This document shows positions 62,222 through 64,000 of a DNA stretch of 64,000 nucleotides, in pieces (the stretch's first letter is position 1; every line of letters begins with the position of its first letter). Made by a program: the position numbers and the translations under genes. The DNA is from JAAXHF01 sp965242605. Lineage in GTDB: Bacteria; Desulfobacterota; Binatia; Bin18. The notes under the pieces are model-generated. The model searched no databases. It saw only the letters and a program-made list of their open reading frames with translations, and was not told the origin of the DNA. The stretch spans positions 434,001 through 498,000 of the forward strand of contig CBDESS010000002.1 in the NCBI GenBank assembly GCA_965242605.1. Reading direction: 5' to 3'.

Positions 62222-64000
62222 TTACGGCGTCCACTCAAAATAATTGCGCAGGTTGTCTGACTCGCGCTGCTGACAGGCGACGGCGATGCGCAGCTTCTCC
62301 AGGTGCTGCTCGATCATTCTTTCGCCCCCTTTGACCGGATGGGCGGCAAAGAAGGCCGTCACGTCGGCTTCGAGTTCGGGCGTGACCAGACCGGTAATTC
62401 CCTCGCACATGCGGGGGATGGTGCTGTCCGGGTAGTGGCGTAGCATGGCGTCCCAGTTGTCTTTCAAGAACTGCCAGGCGCGCTCGCGACGGTGGGTGTT
62501 GAGCAGCAGGTGGCTCATCAAGAAGGGCGCGTCCTGGGTACGGACCTCGCCATTGGTGGTCAGCGCGAGCGCGCGCTCAAACAGCTCGGAGGGCTGAAAG
62601 GCGGCCAGGGCAAACAGATAGCGCCTCTCCTCCTGGGGGGTCGTGGCCGTCTTGTAGGCGGCGTAAAATTCTTCATAGTCCGCCTCAGCGCCGCTATGGG
62701 CCACGATTGAGACCAGCGCCGGAATGAGGTCAGGATCGACCGAAGCGCTGTCGGACTTGTACGCGGCGTAGCGGGCACGCGCCTCGGCTTGGGTGGCACG
62801 GTCGTTGCCCAGGGTGCCCAGCGCGCCGAGCAGGTCCCCGCGCAGCTGACCGAGCAGGGCGTTTTCTCCGTCGGCCGGCTGCCAGCCCAGACGCGCGATG
62901 CCGGGACCGACCAGGCTGTGGACCCGGGTGTGCAGGGCCGGGCGCTGAGCGGGGTCAAGCAGGTGGTCAAAGTAGCGGAGCGAGCCAAGAATAGCGTTCC
63001 AGACAGTATGCTCGGTTTCGTCCTCAAACAGCAGCAGCAGGTCCATATAGTCGGCCAGGGGGGTGAGACCGGCCAGGCAGGCGGCCCAGGTGTCGTTGAC
63101 CAGACCAAAGCGTTCGCCCGCGGACAGATTGCCCTGGACATTGCCGGTCAGCCGCTTGAGCAGGTCCGAGCTGTAGCGCACACGATAAAAGCCCTGGCCG
63201 TCGGCATTGACGACCACCCAGTCCGGCCTCGCTGGGAGGCTGAGGCGGACCTCGTCTTCCTCCAGCAGAACGGTTCGGGTCAACTCCTGACCGCCGCTCT
63301 TGGCCCGAATGAACAGGGGAACCTGCCAGCGCCGGCCGGCGTCGGCCTCGGCTGGGAGATACTGGAAGATGTGCTGGGATAGGGTCAGCGTCGTGTCCTC
63401 AAGCGCGGCAGAAATCAGGGGATAGCCGGGCTGAAATACCCACGAGTCCATCATGGTGCGCACCGGCTGCCCGGCCGATTCCTCAATGGCGTCCCACAGG
63501 TCAGTGGTCTCGGCATTGCCGTAGGCGTGCTTGTGGACGTAGCTGCTGATGCCGGCCCGGAAGGTCTCTGGACCAAGGTATTGTTCCAGCATGCGCACGA
63601 CCGCGGCACCCTTTTGGTAGGTCAGCGTGTCAAACATGCCGTCCGCCTCGTCTGGGTGGCGAACCGGAAACTCGACCGAGCGGGTGCTCTGCAAGCCATC
63701 GATCTGGAGCGCAGCGGCGCGCTCTACGGCAAAGCTCGTCCAGCGCTGCCACTCGGGTTTCCAGTCATCAACGGCCATCATCTCCATGAAGGTGGCAAAC
63801 GCCTCGTTGAGCCACAGGCCGTTCCACCATTTCATGGTGACCAGATCGCCGAACCACATGTGGGCGTTTTCGTGCGACACCACGTCAGCCACCCGTTCCA
63901 GTTCACTCCGGGCCGCCCGGTTTTCATCGACCAACAGCGCAGTCTCCCGAAAGGTAATGGCCCCCAGATTCTCCATAGCGCCAAAGGCAAAGTCGGGAAT
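62222..64000 (-). CDS. pepN: Aminopeptidase N (M1 family), N-terminus missing at window edge
   Basis: The frame is open to base 64000, so the N-terminal domain is outside the window; 592 residues are visible. GAMENLGAITFRE is the exopeptidase GxMEN motif, VVSHENAHMWFGD with NEAFATFMEMM gives the HEXXH-(x18)-E zinc site, and DTLTYQKGAAVVRMLEQYLG holds the catalytic Tyr region. The C-terminal helical domain (ERAP1_C-like) follows. It removes N-terminal residues from peptides. It resembles ERAP/puromycin-sensitive aminopeptidases in its second half more than E. coli PepN. Confidence 0.94.
   Translation of the reverse strand: MPDFAFGAMENLGAITFRETALLVDENRAARSELERVADVVSHENAHMWFGDLVTMKWWNGLWLNEAFATFMEMMAVDDWKPEWQRWTSFAVERAAALQIDGLQSTRSVEFPVRHPDEADGMFDTLTYQKGAAVVRMLEQYLGPETFRAGISSYVHKHAYGNAETTDLWDAIEESAGQPVRTMMDSWVFQPGYPLISAALEDTTLTLSQHIFQYLPAEADAGRRWQVPLFIRAKSGGQELTRTVLLEEDEVRLSLPARPDWVVVNADGQGFYRVRYSSDLLKRLTGNVQGNLSAGERFGLVNDTWAACLAGLTPLADYMDLLLLFEDETEHTVWNAILGSLRYFDHLLDPAQRPALHTRVHSLVGPGIARLGWQPADGENALLGQLRGDLLGALGTLGNDRATQAEARARYAAYKSDSASVDPDLIPALVSIVAHSGAEADYEEFYAAYKTATTPQEERRYLFALAAFQPSELFERALALTTNGEVRTQDAPFLMSHLLLNTHRRERAWQFLKDNWDAMLRHYPDSTIPRMCEGITGLVTPELEADVTAFFAAHPVKGGERMIEQHLEKLRIAVACQQRESDNLRNYFEWTP

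Overview
The window is GC-rich, densely coded bacterial chromosome from a Gram-negative, diderm organism. It carries two MCE-type lipid transport systems, an MlaA-type outer-membrane lipoprotein and several lipobox proteins. The mix of metal-dependent amidohydrolases, a CaiB/BaiF CoA-transferase, a luciferase-like (LLM) oxidoreductase, a thiolase-like protein, class I lysyl-tRNA synthetase and many small degenerate gene remnants recalls uncultured soil/marine lineages such as Tectomicrobia (Entotheonella) or deep-branching 'deltaproteobacteria'. That placement is inference from gene content only.

Layout. 1-3.1 kb: two tandem copies of a membrane glycosyltransferase-like gene on the minus strand; the second copy runs off the left edge. 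3.4-7.8 kb: pheS-pheT-trpS. 7.9-10.7 kb: an orphan beta-class DNA methyltransferase overlapping otsA. 10.9-19.6 kb: two amidohydrolases, an acyl-CoA desaturase, a CrtC/AttH-like lipocalin protein, an SRPBCC-epimerase fusion, glutamate dehydrogenase and a CoA-transferase. 19.7-23 kb: a LolD-like ATPase and a two-module FtsX-type permease. 23-26 kb: an accessory patch holding a secreted-protein pseudogene, a small CDS, a glycerophosphodiester phosphodiesterase and a decayed GHKL-ATPase/DUF3883-like gene. 26-29.4 kb: mlaE-F-D-A-C. 29.7-34.3 kb: DHH phosphoesterase, acs, cysS. 34.2-35.1 kb: a DUF1329 pseudogene. 35.2 kb: tRNA-Arg(TCG). 35.3-43.6 kb: a surface-glycan cluster (sulfatase-superfamily protein, LPG-synthase/flippase-like protein, a GT-C-like protein, three family-2 glycosyltransferases, a GT-C/YdjY-like fusion, one unknown small protein). 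43.6-53.6 kb: fructose-bisphosphate aldolase and FBPase (gluconeogenesis), hydrolase plus LLM oxidoreductase, another GT39-type protein, a class III aminotransferase, an aldo/keto reductase and a dGTPase-like triphosphohydrolase. 53.6-54.35 kb: an AT-richer small-peptide locus with RBS-overlapping hairpins. 54.5-59.5 kb: a thiolase-like protein, a four-Cys mini-protein and a second MCE system (STAS-MlaE, MlaF, MCE protein, auxiliary lipoprotein). 59.6-61.4 kb: class I lysyl-tRNA synthetase. 61.4-62.2 kb: pseudogene fragments. 62.2 kb to the right edge: an aminopeptidase N (M1) lacking its N-terminus.

The core genes (three tRNA ligases plus LysRS, acs, fbp, dgt, mla) make this a chromosomal backbone interleaved with small patches of decay at about 23, 25, 34 and 61.5 kb. 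The least explained locus is 53.66-54.16 kb. It encodes a 67-residue Gly/Ala-rich hydrophobic peptide and possibly a 51-residue two-helix membrane protein, and each ribosome binding site sits in the arm of an inverted repeat.
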